6,750 nt of DNA from Actinomycetota bacterium (GTDB lineage Bacteria; Actinomycetota; Actinomycetes; Nanopelagicales; Nanopelagicaceae), in the NCBI GenBank assembly GCA_009702465.1, contig WLHY01000050.1:1-6750 (forward strand), in the 5' to 3' direction. The notes under the pieces were generated by a model. The model was not told where the DNA came from, searched no databases, and saw nothing but the letters and a program-made list of their open reading frames with translations. Shown one piece after another: positions 1 to 6,137 of this stretch (within the stretch, counting starts at the first letter, position 1; every line of letters starts with the position of its first letter). The position numbers were made by a program, and so were the translations under genes.

Positions 1-946
1 ACCGGAGATTATCCAATACCTAGCACAGCGCGCAGCCCTAAATCTGCCAGCACTATGGGCAGCTCCGGTTGCCACGCATCGGGCAAACTCTCAATTAAAT
101 GTTGCGCTAAATCAGCCTCTGATGGATATTTATAGTGTTGAACATAAGAGTATTGCTGGTCCTAGCAGTGATTTACCTATTCGCATCTACCGACCAAATG
201 ATAAAAAGGATTTACCAGCACTTGTTTTCTTTCATGGTGGGGGTTGGGTTCTTAACTTTTTAGATATTTACGAACCGGCGCTACGAAAGCTGAGCAATTT
301 AGCGGAGATAGTAATCGTCGCCGTGGAGTACCAAAAAGCACCAGAGCATCCATTTCCTGCTCCCTTTGATGATTGTTATGCCACGCTAAATTGGGTGGTA
401 ACAAATGCACAGCAATTAGGAGTTGATAAGGCCGCTATTGGTGTTGGTGGGGATAGCGCTGGCGGAAACCTAGCCTCAGCTGTTGCTTTAAAAAATCGAG
501 ATACCCAGTTAATTGATCTAGCTTTTCAATTGTTGATTTATCCTTGCAATGAGATCAGTATGAATTATGCAAGTGCGGTTGATAATGCAGATAATTACGG
601 ACTTACCACCAAATCAATGCGATGGTTTTGGGAGCAATATCTACCAAATAAGGCAGATCACACCAATCCATACGCTGTACCCGCACTAGCCTCCACTCAT
701 TCAAAGCTGCCACCAAGTATTGTTCTGGCAGCACAGTACGATCCACTAACTGATGATGCAAGAAATTATCATCAAAAATTATTAGATGATGGGGTTATGT
801 CTTTTTACAAAGAGTATGCCGGGCAGATCCATGGCCTCTTTAACCTTGGCGGCGTTACGCCGGATGCCGATTTGTTGTACCTTGATATCGCAACACAGAT
901 CAACTCCATACTTGGTCGGTCGAAAATTGGTCGGTCGAAAAATTGA
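1..946 (+). CDS. Alpha/beta hydrolase, esterase/lipase of the HSL-like family (5' end outside the window)
   Basis: This is probably a cytoplasmic serine esterase that hydrolyses short acyl or aryl esters; the natural substrate cannot be read from sequence. An in-frame ATG lies at 122, but the frame stays open from base 2 through it. The extra 40 residues (including ALWAAPVATHR) look like the usual N-terminal cap region, so the gene is truncated by the window edge rather than starting at 122. Together this gives at least 314 residues, close to the family's usual length of about 310. Counting from the ATG at 122, the oxyanion-hole motif HGGGW is at 38-42, and the nucleophile Ser112 is in GDSAGG (codon 455-457). 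The acid Asp207 is in QYDPLTDD, and His237 is in GQIHGLFN. The triad is complete, so the enzyme should be active. The C-terminal tail GRSKIGRSKN comes from a 15-bp duplication. The stop codon overlaps the start of the downstream transporter gene. Confidence 0.9.
   Translation, partial: PEIIQYLAQRAALNLPALWAAPVATHRANSQLNVALNQPLMDIYSVEHKSIAGPSSDLPIRIYRPNDKKDLPALVFFHGGGWVLNFLDIYEPALRKLSNLAEIVIVAVEYQKAPEHPFPAPFDDCYATLNWVVTNAQQLGVDKAAIGVGGDSAGGNLASAVALKNRDTQLIDLAFQLLIYPCNEISMNYASAVDNADNYGLTTKSMRWFWEQYLPNKADHTNPYAVPALASTHSKLPPSIVLAAQYDPLTDDARNYHQKLLDDGVMSFYKEYAGQIHGLFNLGGVTPDADLLYLDIATQINSILGRSKIGRSKN
912..941 (+). repeat. Perfect 15-bp tandem duplication at the hydrolase/transporter junction
   Basis: The unit TTGGTCGGTCGAAAA occurs twice head to tail, at 912-926 and 927-941. 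It encodes the repeated GRSK tail of the hydrolase and ends one base before the TTG start of the EamA gene. The length is a multiple of three, so gain or loss of one copy would keep the hydrolase frame and leave the TTGA stop/start overlap intact. It is probably a replication-slippage duplication; any regulatory role is speculative. Confidence 0.9.
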
Positions 947-1806
947 GTAGAAAAGGTTGGTTTCAATTTGCCATCATCGGCTTTATTTGGGGAGTTCCGT
1001 ACCTCTTCCTAAAGATTGCAGTAGAAGAGATCTCTCCTGCCGTTGTGGTCTTTGGGCGAGTAGCAATCGGTGCAATGATTCTTTTGCCGATCGCAATTCA
1101 TCGCAAAGTGCTTCACCTTCCTCGTAAGTACTGGCCATTTGTTTTTCTATACGCACTTACTGAGTTAATTGGTCCTTGGTACTTTATTACCGCCGCTGAA
1201 CGAGATATCACCTCAGGATTAGCTGGTTTATTGATTGCAACAGTTCCAATCTGGTCGGCAATCCTGGCATCGATCTTTGGTGATCACACCGTTTGGCACT
1301 CCGGCAGATTATTTGGATTAATTATTGGTTTCATCGGTGTAGTTGCAGTTGTTGGCATTGAATCAATTAGTGGTCGTCAGGATATTGTTGCAATTGGCAT
1401 GGTTATCTTGGCTGCGATCGGCTATGCATATGCGATTAATATGGTGATGCGCCGAATTCCTGAAGTTTCTGGCTTGGGGTTAAATACCTGGGCGATGATT
1501 ATTGCCTCTATTGCATTCCTTCCATTTGCAATTTTTGGCTGGCCAACAGAACAACCATCACTTGAGGCGATTGGTTCAGTAGTTGTACTAGGTGTGCTTT
1601 GCACAGCGGTTGCATTTATTATCTTTTTCAAATTAATTGCAGAGATTGGTCCGCCACGAGCCTCATTTGTTACCTATATAAATACCGCAGTTGCGGTAGT
1701 TCTTGGAGTTTTAATTCTTAATGAGCCATTCACTCTAGGTATTGCAATTGGTTTACCGCTAGTACTTATTGGTTCATACTTTGCTAGTCGGAAGGTGAAT
1801 CGGTAA
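943..1806 (+). CDS. EamA/DMT-family ten-helix membrane transporter
   Basis: This is a 287-residue integral membrane protein of the drug/metabolite transporter superfamily, whose EamA members commonly export amino acids, metabolites or drugs; the substrate is not predictable here. Ten hydrophobic segments are visible, at about 6-27, 31-52, 63-84, 91-113, 123-142, 147-169, 177-199, 207-232, 240-259 and 265-285. They form two five-helix EamA repeats. The opening IGFIWGVPYLFLKIAVE followed by FGRVAIGA is typical of the first repeat. The N-in/C-in layout fits the basic residues at both termini (SRK, SRKVNR). The start is TTG at 943: no ATG, GTG or TTG lies upstream in the open frame, and the next candidates would remove helix 1. 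There is no clear Shine-Dalgarno sequence, and TTG shares bases with the hydrolase TGA stop (TTGA), so translation is probably coupled to the hydrolase. The 3' end overlaps era on the opposite strand. Confidence 0.9.
   Translation: MSRKGWFQFAIIGFIWGVPYLFLKIAVEEISPAVVVFGRVAIGAMILLPIAIHRKVLHLPRKYWPFVFLYALTELIGPWYFITAAERDITSGLAGLLIATVPIWSAILASIFGDHTVWHSGRLFGLIIGFIGVVAVVGIESISGRQDIVAIGMVILAAIGYAYAINMVMRRIPEVSGLGLNTWAMIIASIAFLPFAIFGWPTEQPSLEAIGSVVVLGVLCTAVAFIIFFKLIAEIGPPRASFVTYINTAVAVVLGVLILNEPFTLGIAIGLPLVLIGSYFASRKVNR
1784..1806. other. Convergent 3' overlap of the EamA transporter and era genes
   Basis: The transporter stop TAA (1804-1806) lies beyond the era stop (TAG on the minus strand, 1784-1786), so the two coding regions share 23 bp tail to tail. 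I see no GC-rich hairpin with a T-run on either strand around 1770-1850. Transcripts from both sides probably run into one another, or end by Rho-dependent termination. Confidence 0.85.
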
Positions 1807-2701
1807 ATCCCAACCTAGCTAGCATCTTTGGATCCTTCTGCCACTCCTTTGAAACCTTTACATGTATTTGAAGAAATACCTGCATCCCAACTAAATTTTC
1901 AATTGACTTTCTAGCTAAAGTTCCAATTGCCTTTAACCGAGAGCCTTGTGGTCCAATGATTATTCCTTTTTGACTATCTCGTTCAACATGCAAGGTAGCG
2001 CTAACATCATAAATACTGCCGCCAGCTCGCTCGCCCATCTCTTCAATACTCACCATTACCGAATGTGGCAGCTCCTCATACAGCTCCTCAATCGCCGCCT
2101 CTCGAATTAGATCAGCAAACATTAACTCTTGTGCCTGATCTGTTGTGATCTCATCTGGATAAAGCTGTGGCGAAAGTGGTAACTCCTTCGAGATTAAATC
2201 CAGTATTAAATCTGTTTGTTCAAGATTCTTCGCTGAAATTGGAATGATCTCTGCCTTCTGTAATCCCACCTTTTTTGTGAACTCACCCACTGCTACTAAC
2301 TTTGCTGCTAGATCTGACTTACTGAGTTTATCTACCTTTGTTACCGCTATAAATGTAGGAGTTCGATCATTTAATTGAGCCGCTATGTACTCATCTCCTG
2401 CACCGATTGTTTCATCAGCAGGTAGACATAAAACTGCAGCATCTGTTGAATTTATATTCTCATTAACCATCTGATTTAATCGAGTTCCAAGAGCTGTCTT
2501 TGGCTTATGCATGCCAGGTGTATCAACCACGATCATCTGAAACTCATCCCTGGTGATAATTCCGCGAATCGGGTTTCGGGTGGTGTTTGGATGATGGGAG
2601 GTAATTACGATCTTGCTACCGACTAGAGCATTTACAAGTGTTGATTTACCAACATTTGGTCGGCCAACAATGGCGACAAAACCCGCTCTAAAATTACTCA
2701 T
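1784..2701 (-). CDS. era: GTPase Era, 30S ribosome assembly factor
   Basis: Era is an essential GTPase in most bacteria. It binds the 3' end of 16S rRNA and checks late 30S maturation at the cytoplasmic face of the membrane. Using the ATG at 2701 it has 305 residues, the normal length. The P-loop GRPNVGKST is at 13-21, the switch I region contains NTTRNPIRG (39-47), and G3 is DTPGMHKP (60-67). G4 reads TKVDK rather than the textbook NKxD, which I recall as usual in actinobacterial Era. G5 is PISAKN. The C-terminal KH domain is complete, with VSATLHVERDSQKG followed by the GPQGSRLKAIG RNA-binding loop, and the protein ends near KDPKMLARLGF. An in-frame GTG at 2704 is an alternative start; an AAGGTGAG ribosome-binding site overlapping the dprA stop could serve either. 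The gene is last in the minus-strand cluster, 12 nt behind dprA. Confidence 0.96.
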   Translation of the reverse strand: MSNFRAGFVAIVGRPNVGKSTLVNALVGSKIVITSHHPNTTRNPIRGIITRDEFQMIVVDTPGMHKPKTALGTRLNQMVNENINSTDAAVLCLPADETIGAGDEYIAAQLNDRTPTFIAVTKVDKLSKSDLAAKLVAVGEFTKKVGLQKAEIIPISAKNLEQTDLILDLISKELPLSPQLYPDEITTDQAQELMFADLIREAAIEELYEELPHSVMVSIEEMGERAGGSIYDVSATLHVERDSQKGIIIGPQGSRLKAIGTLARKSIENLVGMQVFLQIHVKVSKEWQKDPKMLARLGFTDSPSD

Positions 2702-2704
2702 CAC

Positions 2705-2720
2705 CTAATTCTCTCACCTT
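2705..2720 (-). promoter_or_regulatory. Ribosome-binding site for era within the dprA stop region
   Basis: On the minus strand AAGGTGAGAGAATTAG precedes the start codons of era. AAGGTGAG resembles the Shine-Dalgarno sequence and contains the TGA stop of dprA. The spacing suits GTG 2704 (about 7-9 nt) slightly better than ATG 2701 (about 10-12 nt). It is the only recognisable Shine-Dalgarno-like site at a junction in this minus-strand cluster. Confidence 0.5.
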
Positions 2721-3592
2721 AAATGCAGTGGCATCACCATCTCTAGAATCTCATCAACACTTGTTGCAATCTCAGCCACTCGCTCAGCGATTAATCGATG
2801 ACAACCATCACTAAGTGGTGATGTGATTGGTCCCGGAACAGCAAAGACTGGCCTCAGTATCTCCGCTGCATCCCTTGCCGTTCTAATCGAGCCACTTCTA
2901 AAAGCTGCTTCGGTAACAACTGTTGCTCTGGAGAGGGCGGCAATCAATCTATTTCTAATTAGAAATCTAAATGGCTGGGCGGGTACACCTGGCATCACCT
3001 CTGAACACAATAAGCCTTTCTCAATGATCTCTTGAAACATTTTGATATTTCCTGATGGATATAGCGAGCTGATGCCACCACCTAGTACTGCAACTGTTAC
3101 ACCGTCTGCAGCTAGAGCGCCCTTATGTGCTGCGGTATCTACTCCATATGCACCACCGCTAACCATCGCAAACTCGCGATCACACATAGCAGCAGCCAAC
3201 TCGCCAGAAACTCTGATGCCATAACTTGTTGGATTCCTAGTTCCAACGATGGCAATGGAGTTTTCAATTAGTGGCAGTAATTTGCGATCACCCTTAATGA
3301 TCAAACCAATTGGCGGAGATACTAAATCATCTAGTTGCACAGGCCAATCACTATCTTCCGGAGAGATAAATTCACCGCCAGCTGCATGGATCTCACTTAG
3401 TAACTGTGCACCATTTAGTGTTTTAACTTCGGTCGATAATCTTGTTATTGCTGGATGCCTTAGATAAAACTTCTCACTTACTATTCGCGCCAACACCTCA
3501 TCGGCACCATGTTTTGATATCTCCTCACTCCAGAAAGTGTCCCCTGGCTCAATTGATGCAAAGAGCCTTAATCTGCTGTTACTAACACTCAT
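2714..3592 (-). CDS. dprA: DNA processing protein DprA (DNA-protecting protein)
   Basis: DprA (Smf) binds single-stranded DNA entering the cytoplasm during natural transformation and loads RecA on it; the gene is also kept in species with no known competence. This protein is 292 residues. An N-terminal helical region (about 1-100) is followed by the Rossmann-like core: IAIVGTRNPTSYG (113-125), VSGGAYGVDTAAHKGAL (144-160), VAVLGGG (167-173), RFLIRNRLIAALS (209-221) and AVPGPITSPLSDGCHRL (251-267). It ends soon after the core, so the C-terminal winged-helix domain of longer DprA proteins is absent. That domain is variable in the family, so this is not evidence of damage. The ATG overlaps the comM stop by 4 nt (ATGA), indicating translational coupling, and era follows 12 nt downstream. 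Pairing with comM is the standard actinobacterial order and points to DNA uptake or recombination. Confidence 0.95.
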   Translation of the reverse strand: MSVSNSRLRLFASIEPGDTFWSEEISKHGADEVLARIVSEKFYLRHPAITRLSTEVKTLNGAQLLSEIHAAGGEFISPEDSDWPVQLDDLVSPPIGLIIKGDRKLLPLIENSIAIVGTRNPTSYGIRVSGELAAAMCDREFAMVSGGAYGVDTAAHKGALAADGVTVAVLGGGISSLYPSGNIKMFQEIIEKGLLCSEVMPGVPAQPFRFLIRNRLIAALSRATVVTEAAFRSGSIRTARDAAEILRPVFAVPGPITSPLSDGCHRLIAERVAEIATSVDEILEMVMPLHLR

Positions 3593-5112
3593 AATAAATC
3601 TGAACCCATGCGCATTGCGATAGCTGTCTGTACATTCTCCTTTGTTGGAGTTTGATTCCGATTTTGATCAGCAATCGACCAGGCTAAGCGAAGGGTTTTA
3701 TGAAAACCACGTGCGCTTAGATTTTCCCGCTCTAACTCAATATGCAGAAGTGCCATAGCGCTGCGTTCAGCGCGAAACTCACTTCTTAAATACTTTGCTG
3801 GTATCTGTGAGTTTGTCTTCCACGGATACTGCTTAAATCTTGCCGCCGCTATTTCACGTGCCGACTCTACTCGTGAACGCACAATGGCGGATGATTCACC
3901 TAATTCATTGCTGGCTAAATCACTTCTGGTTGGCGGATCTACCTGTAATCGGATATCGATTCGATCTAGCAACGGTCCAGATAACTTTGTGGAATACCTT
4001 CTGATCTGCTGAGATGAACAGGTACAAGATCGCCCTTTGCCACTAAATTTTCCACACGGACATGGATTTGCCGCCAATACCAAAATAAATCTAGCAGGAA
4101 AATTTACTGAACCTACTGCCCTTGAAATACTTACTTCGCCAGACTCTAATGGTTGTCGGAGAGAGTCCAATACTCCGGTAGAACATTCAGGTGCTTCATC
4201 AATAAATAAAACTCCATTGTGAGCTAATGAAACTGCGCCGGGCTTGATGACATGAGATCCACCACCAACCATTGCAGTAGCAGTAGTTGTGTGATGGGGC
4301 GCAACAAAGGGTGGTGCCTTCCTAAAAATCTCACCGCTATTCAAACTTTTAGCAATTGAGTGAATAGCGGTTACCTCTAAAGCTTGCTCATTTGTTAACT
4401 CCGGCAAAATTCCTGGAATTCGTTGGGCTAACATAGTTTTTCCAGTTCCTGGTGGGCCGATAAAGAGAAGATGATGACCACCAATGGCTGATACCTCCAA
4501 AGCGGCTCTAGCATTGAGTTGACCCATAACATCCATCAAATCATTTGCTTCGGAGTGATCATTAAGTGGAAGGTCTAGGGTCAAACTCTCCGCTTTCTCT
4601 CCAGTTCGAAGGTATAGAAGTAACTCTCTCAATGTTGAGAAAGCGTTTATCTCTAGATCATTTACTAAGCAAGCCTCTTGGTAATTACCTGCCGGCACGA
4701 TTGCTCGCCTTATTCCAAACTGTTTTGCAGCAAGTAATGCCGGCAAAACTCCTCGCACCTGGCGAATCTGTCCATCTAATCCCAGTTCACCAATTATCAC
4801 CTCACTCTCTGAATCGATAATTGGTAGATGTGATTGAACGCGAAGCAAGCCAACTGCAATCGGCAGATCAAAATTAGAGCCACTTTTTGGAAGCCAAGCG
4901 GGAGTTAGTGAAACCGTTACTTTGCGATTCGGCCAAGCTTCGCCGGAATTAACTAACGCTGCTCGGATTCGATCCTTAGATTCAATTAATGCACTGTCTG
5001 GTAAACCTAATAAGGTGTAAACCGGCAAGCCATCTGAAATATCTATCTCAATATCTACTAATGTCCCAGTTAATCCCAATAAGGAGATTGAACGAACACT
5101 TGTGACCGCCAT
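3589..5112 (-). CDS. comM: ComM/YifB family Mg-chelatase-like AAA+ ATPase
   Basis: This family (ComM, YifB) is a hexameric AAA+ helicase that promotes branch migration and so integration of transforming DNA; that role was shown in proteobacteria and is inferred here. The ATG at 5112 gives 507 residues, normal for the family. The frame is open 20 codons further upstream, but that part overlaps yraN and lacks the conserved MAVTSVRSISLLG beginning. The N-terminal S5/Lon-like ChlI domain covers about 1-180 and includes YTLLGLPDSALIESKDRI and NFDLPIAVGLL. Walker A GPPGTGKT is at 219-226 and Walker B VLFIDEAPE at 301-309. A four-cysteine cluster (Cys351, 353, 363, 365), probably metal binding, precedes GPLLDRIDI, which contains Arg384. 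The C-terminal domain carries LSARGFHKTLRLAWSIAD, typical of sensor 2. The start overlaps the yraN stop as TAATG and the end overlaps dprA as ATGA, so the three genes are translationally linked. Confidence 0.95.
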   Translation of the reverse strand: MAVTSVRSISLLGLTGTLVDIEIDISDGLPVYTLLGLPDSALIESKDRIRAALVNSGEAWPNRKVTVSLTPAWLPKSGSNFDLPIAVGLLRVQSHLPIIDSESEVIIGELGLDGQIRQVRGVLPALLAAKQFGIRRAIVPAGNYQEACLVNDLEINAFSTLRELLLYLRTGEKAESLTLDLPLNDHSEANDLMDVMGQLNARAALEVSAIGGHHLLFIGPPGTGKTMLAQRIPGILPELTNEQALEVTAIHSIAKSLNSGEIFRKAPPFVAPHHTTTATAMVGGGSHVIKPGAVSLAHNGVLFIDEAPECSTGVLDSLRQPLESGEVSISRAVGSVNFPARFILVLAANPCPCGKFSGKGRSCTCSSQQIRRYSTKLSGPLLDRIDIRLQVDPPTRSDLASNELGESSAIVRSRVESAREIAAARFKQYPWKTNSQIPAKYLRSEFRAERSAMALLHIELERENLSARGFHKTLRLAWSIADQNRNQTPTKENVQTAIAMRMGSDLL

Positions 5113-5465
5113 TAGATGACACCCGCCCGATAATCGATCTCTGGTGGTGAACTCATTAGAACCGCAGCACAATCAATTCGATATGGGTGATTCCATTTTT
5201 TATTCTCAAGCAGCCAAGCCAAAGAAAGTCGGATTAATCTAGATTGTTTTTCCGGCGTAATTGCTTCCAGCGGATGACCAAAAGCTTGTGAACTTCTACT
5301 CTTGACCTCTACAAAAACAATTACGCCATTAGGCGCCAGAGCTATTAAATCAATTTCGCCACCTTTGATTCGCCAATTTCGAGCCAGGATTTCATACCCT
5401 TTTTTAATCAAATAATCTGCGATTAATGACTCACCATTTTTGCCAAGCTCAATCTTCGTGACCAT
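5112..5465 (-). CDS. YraN/UPF0102 family protein, predicted PD-(D/E)xK nuclease fold
   Basis: This is a small conserved protein (117 residues from the ATG at 5465), widespread beside rnhB and comM, with no firmly established biochemical role. It shows the family layout: LGKNGESLIADYLIKKGYEIL at the N-terminus (Glu in the first helix), then RIKGGEIDLIAL and VFVEVKSR. These supply the Asp and Glu-x-Lys residues of a Holliday-junction-resolvase-like core, followed by GHPLEAITPEKQSRL and RIDCAAVL. An in-frame GTG at 5501 would add 12 residues (MQHKAGDSYLCA) unlike the family N-terminus. Neither start has a well-placed ribosome-binding site, and I prefer ATG 5465 on homology grounds. The TAA stop overlaps the comM ATG by one base. 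With comM and dprA next door, a role in DNA recombination or repair is plausible but unproven. Confidence 0.9.
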   Translation of the reverse strand: MVTKIELGKNGESLIADYLIKKGYEILARNWRIKGGEIDLIALAPNGVIVFVEVKSRSSQAFGHPLEAITPEKQSRLIRLSLAWLLENKKWNHPYRIDCAAVLMSSPPEIDYRAGVI

Positions 5466-5522
5466 GGCGCAAAGATAGGAATCACCTGCCTTGTGCTGCA
5501 CTCATTTGAAAATGCCTGTGTA
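5466..5522 (-). other. 57-nt spacer between rnhB and yraN, lacking the usual DUF2469 gene
   Basis: In many actinobacteria, such as Mycobacterium and Streptomyces, a DUF2469 gene of about 100 codons follows rnhB. Here only 57 nt separate the rnhB stop from the yraN ATG, too little for that gene. The spacer shows no hairpin terminator or clear ribosome-binding site. It holds one very short frame (ATG at 5505, seven codons then TGA), which I do not call as a gene. Confidence 0.7.
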
Positions 5523-6131
5523 TCAATTACCTTTGTTAATAATCTCGGCAATATTTGAAAAGGATTTACGATGAATCGGCAGCACACCCAGCGTATTGAT
5601 GGCATCGGTATGTGTTTTGGTTATGTACCCCTTATGCCCAGCTAAACCATATCCTGGGTACTTTTTATCTAAATCAATCATGATCCGATCTCGAGTGACC
5701 TTAGCCAAAATAGAGGCGGCGCTAATAGAGATCGCGACCTGATCACCTTTCCACACCGCTAAATTTGGAGTCAACAAACCTGGTATCGCATATCCATCAG
5801 TTAATACATACTCCGCATCAACTGCTAAAGCATTTACCGCTCTGCGCATCCCCTCGATATTGCACTTATGCAAACCCAATGTATCGATCTCATCCACACT
5901 TACCTCAATAATTGAGTGAGCTAATGATTCTTCGATTACAACATCAAATAATCGCTCTCGCTTTGCTGGAGTTAGCTCTTTGGAATCTCTGATCTCACTA
6001 AGAGCATCTGATTGTGGATTCTTTAAAATAACCGCAGCAATTACTAATGGACCGGCACATGGACCTCGGCCTGCCTCATCAACACCAGCAATATTTTTGA
6101 TGCCAGCATCAAGTAATTGTTTTTCAATCAT
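5523..6131 (-). CDS. rnhB: Ribonuclease HII
   Basis: RNase HII cuts the RNA strand of RNA:DNA hybrids and nicks 5' of single ribonucleotides misincorporated in DNA, starting ribonucleotide excision repair. The 202-residue length is normal. The active site is complete: Asp18 and Glu19 in GVDEAGRGPCAGPL, Asp112 in YVLTDG, and Asp130 in WKGDQ. The substrate-recognition GRG motif is at 21-23, and SAASILAKVTRDRIM follows. Near the C-terminus GYGLAGHKGYITKTH and the HRKSF motif are also conserved. The ATG at 6131 lies 6 nt behind the lepB stop. Only a weak AAGTAA precedes it, so initiation probably depends on ribosomes finishing lepB. It sits between lepB and yraN as in most actinobacteria. Confidence 0.97.
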   Translation of the reverse strand: MIEKQLLDAGIKNIAGVDEAGRGPCAGPLVIAAVILKNPQSDALSEIRDSKELTPAKRERLFDVVIEESLAHSIIEVSVDEIDTLGLHKCNIEGMRRAVNALAVDAEYVLTDGYAIPGLLTPNLAVWKGDQVAISISAASILAKVTRDRIMIDLDKKYPGYGLAGHKGYITKTHTDAINTLGVLPIHRKSFSNIAEIINKGN

Positions 6132-6137
6132 ATTTAC

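Noticed and set aside
1280..1291. GTGATCAC palindrome inside the transporter gene
   Set aside because: A single 8-bp palindrome within coding sequence and far from any start is expected by chance.
1422..1631. Minus-strand open frame of 69 codons inside the transporter gene
   Set aside because: It is antisense to transmembrane helices 6-8 and its composition is explained by the reverse complement of hydrophobic codons.
2320..2350. Era G4 motif TKVD in place of NKxD as a possible loss of guanine specificity
   Set aside because: TKxD is, as far as I recall, normal in actinobacterial Era proteins, and all other G motifs are intact.
2823..3467. Three plus-strand open frames opposite dprA (2823-3035, 3042-3224, 3249-3467)
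   Set aside because: They lie wholly inside the strongly conserved dprA gene, lack recognisable domains and read as low-complexity antisense translations.
4037..4820. Plus-strand open frames opposite comM (4037-4222 and 4566-4820)
   Set aside because: They are antisense to conserved ComM regions and have no family resemblance; they are shadows of the coding strand.
5423..5605. 60-codon minus-strand frame spanning the rnhB-yraN junction, considered as a DUF2469 remnant
   Set aside because: It overlaps both conserved genes in another frame and shows no resemblance to DUF2469 proteins.
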